Positions 62,658 to 64,000 of a stretch of 64,000 nt of DNA are shown here, in pieces. Under the pieces are notes generated by a model that saw only the letters and a list, made by a program, of their open reading frames with translations, did not search any database and was not told the origin of the DNA. The position numbers and the translations under genes are program-made. Numbering within the stretch: position 1 is the first letter of the stretch; every line of letters starts with the position of its first letter. The stretch lies in contig CAYPYN010000010.1 of NCBI GenBank assembly GCA_964415295.1, positions 1-64,000 on the forward strand, written 5' to 3'. The stretch comes from SB21 sp964415295. Its GTDB lineage: Bacteria > CLD3 > SB21.

Positions 62658-62731
62658 TGAAAATTTCCGCTTCTCAGAGCAGAAAAATGGTCTTTCAAAC
62701 TGTGATCGGCCCCGGCCAACCGTATTTTTTA

Positions 62732-62760
62732 TTGCCTCTCAGACTATCTTTTCATAGATT
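62732..62760 (+). promoter_or_regulatory. Promoter of glgC
   Basis: TTGCCT, a 17-base spacer and TAGATT predict a start near 62767, about 47 bases before the ATG. The leader contains a hairpin at 62777-62790 (TCGGA, TTCG tetraloop, TCCGA) ending 13 bases before the GGAG ribosome binding site. Confidence 0.5.
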
Positions 62761-62813
62761 CTAAAAGCCATTCTAGTCGGATTCGTCCGAACCAAACAGA
62801 TCCGGAGTTTGTT

Positions 62814-64000
62814 ATGACGCCGATCTCATCCACATTATTCAGAAAAACGATTTCCATCATTCTGGCCGGCGGACAAGGCGAACGGCTGTATCCTTTGACG
62901 AAAGACCGGTCCAAACCGGCTGTCCCTTTCGGCGCCAAGTATCGGATCATCGACTTCACCCTGTCTAATGTCATCAACTCCGGATTCAGGAAGATCTACC
63001 TCATCACGCAGTATAAGTCGCAATCCTTGGATACGCATATACGCGAAGGCTGGAGCTTTCTTAACGGCGAATTGGGTGAGTTCATTTACTCCATTCCCCC
63101 TCAATTCCGGACAGCCAATCACTGGTATCAGGGTACCGCCGACGCCATTTTTCAGAACCTGCACATTCTTCAGGACGAAAGACCGGAATACATCATCATT
63201 CTTTCTGGCGATCATATTTATAAGATGGATTACCTGAAGATGCTCCAGTATCATATTGCCCGCAATGCGGATCTGACCATTGCCGGTATCGAGATCGAAA
63301 AAGACCTGGCTCATCAATTCGGCGTCATGGCTGTAAACGATACAAACGAGGTCGTCGAGTTCCAGGAAAAACCCAAGGAGCCAAAGACCATACCCAACAA
63401 AGACGGCTTTTGTTATGTGAATATGGGCATATACATTTTCAATGCTTCCACCATTGCTCATGTTTTGATCGACGATGCCAAGATCAAAGAGTCCCAGCAC
63501 GACTTCGGTAAGAATGTTATCCCGGCCATGTTAGGAAAACATAAGGTCTTCGCTTATAATTTTGAGGACGAGAACAAAACGGAACGGCCGTATTGGCGCG
63601 ATATCGGAACTCTCGATAGCTATTACGACTCAAGCATGGATCTGGTCGCCGTCTCACCTGTTTTTAACCTGTATGACATCAATTGGCCCATCCGAACTTA
63701 CCAGGGACAGCATCCGCCGGCCAAAAACGTGTTTTCGGAAACCTTTGAAGGCGGGCGTATGGGAACGGCTATCGACTCCCTGGTCTCCGGCGGATGTATC
63801 ATTTCCGGAGGTAAGGTCATCCGATCCTTGCTGTCCCCCAATGTACGCATTCACAGCTATTCGCATGTGGAGGAATCCATACTATTCAATAACGTCAATG
63901 TCGGCCGGCACGCCAAAATACGCAAGGCTATTATTGACAAAAATGTAAGAATACCTGAGAATTTCGAGATCGGCTACAATCTGGAAGAGGATAAGAAAAG
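62814..64000 (+). CDS. glgC: Glucose-1-phosphate adenylyltransferase, truncated by the window edge
   Basis: The first 395 residues are visible; the rest lies beyond the right edge. GlgC makes ADP-glucose for glycogen. The nucleotide-binding N-terminus SIILAGGQGERLYPLTKDR (residues 13-31), KPAVPFGAKYRIIDFTLSN, WYQGTADAIFQNL, LSGDHIYKMDY and WRDIGTLDSYYDS are typical, followed by the start of the left-handed beta-helix (VRIHSYSHVEESI, then VNVGRHAKIRKAIIDKN). CGGAG lies 7 bases before the ATG. Confidence 0.95.
   Translation, partial: MTPISSTLFRKTISIILAGGQGERLYPLTKDRSKPAVPFGAKYRIIDFTLSNVINSGFRKIYLITQYKSQSLDTHIREGWSFLNGELGEFIYSIPPQFRTANHWYQGTADAIFQNLHILQDERPEYIIILSGDHIYKMDYLKMLQYHIARNADLTIAGIEIEKDLAHQFGVMAVNDTNEVVEFQEKPKEPKTIPNKDGFCYVNMGIYIFNASTIAHVLIDDAKIKESQHDFGKNVIPAMLGKHKVFAYNFEDENKTERPYWRDIGTLDSYYDSSMDLVAVSPVFNLYDINWPIRTYQGQHPPAKNVFSETFEGGRMGTAIDSLVSGGCIISGGKVIRSLLSPNVRIHSYSHVEESILFNNVNVGRHAKIRKAIIDKNVRIPENFEIGYNLEEDKK

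Overview
The window looks like a chromosomal segment of a Gram-negative bacterium from the FCB (Fibrobacteres-Chlorobi-Bacteroidetes) superphylum, probably outside the core Bacteroidetes. Lipid A synthesis (lpxK) and outer-membrane proteins indicate a diderm. Several proteins point to FCB and a type IX secretion system (T9SS): a gingipain-like C25 protease with a C-terminal sorting-type domain, directly followed by a PorV-like barrel, plus a DUF4835 (PorD-like) protein and a DUF4301 protein. In contrast to typical Bacteroidetes, many genes have clear AAGGAG-type ribosome binding sites, and promoters of the TTGnnn-N17-TAnnnT type recur. The lineage is an inference; no rRNA is present.

Layout. 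From 1 to about 32.7 kb nearly everything is on the minus strand: a cut-off membrane protein, methylmalonyl-CoA mutase large subunit, a LOG-family protein, queF, a HAD phosphatase, a lipoprotein, CCA-adding enzyme, an orphan MalK-type ATPase, MoxR, a DUF4139 protein, a CopD-like protein, a MEMO protein, two NtrC-type regulators, lpxK with a DUF374 acyltransferase, DinB, a DUF4835 protein, a fatty-acid trio (dienoyl-CoA reductase-like SDR, zinc-ribbon coiled coil, enoyl-CoA hydratase), folE, a C39-like peptidase, NAD(P)HX repair, an aminotransferase, gmhB, recJ, RNase P RNA, an M28 peptidase and a CsgG-barrel fusion. The exception is a plus-strand tRNA-fMet/tRNA-Met unit with its own promoter and terminator. 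tRNA-Pro is on the minus strand.

From 32.9 to 60.6 kb nearly all genes are on the plus strand: a FAD oxidoreductase, a DHH phosphoesterase, leucyl aminopeptidase, DUF4301, RNase E/G with a hairpin-rich leader, a radical SAM protein, folE2, a glutaminyl-cyclase-like M28 lipoprotein, two Bat-type VWA proteins, tilS-hpt-ftsH, a TPR protein, folP, cdaA, the C25 protease/PorV/lipoprotein cluster and pta. At the right end dxs (minus) and a truncated glgC (plus) diverge.

Most content is housekeeping: tRNA maturation (CCA enzyme, TilS, RNase P), folate and deazapurine metabolism (FolE, FolE2, FolP, QueF), RNA turnover (RNase E/G, DHH phosphoesterase, RecJ) and signalling (CdaA, NtrC-type regulators). 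I see no prophage, insertion sequence, CRISPR array or defence island. The items most worth a second look are small or non-coding: a 32-residue single-helix membrane protein with its own promoter at 42.7-42.8 kb, an attenuator-like leader before folE, a leader of serial hairpins before RNase E/G whose last hairpin contains the ribosome binding site, and the likely T9SS sortase pair. None of these could be tested here beyond reading the sequence.
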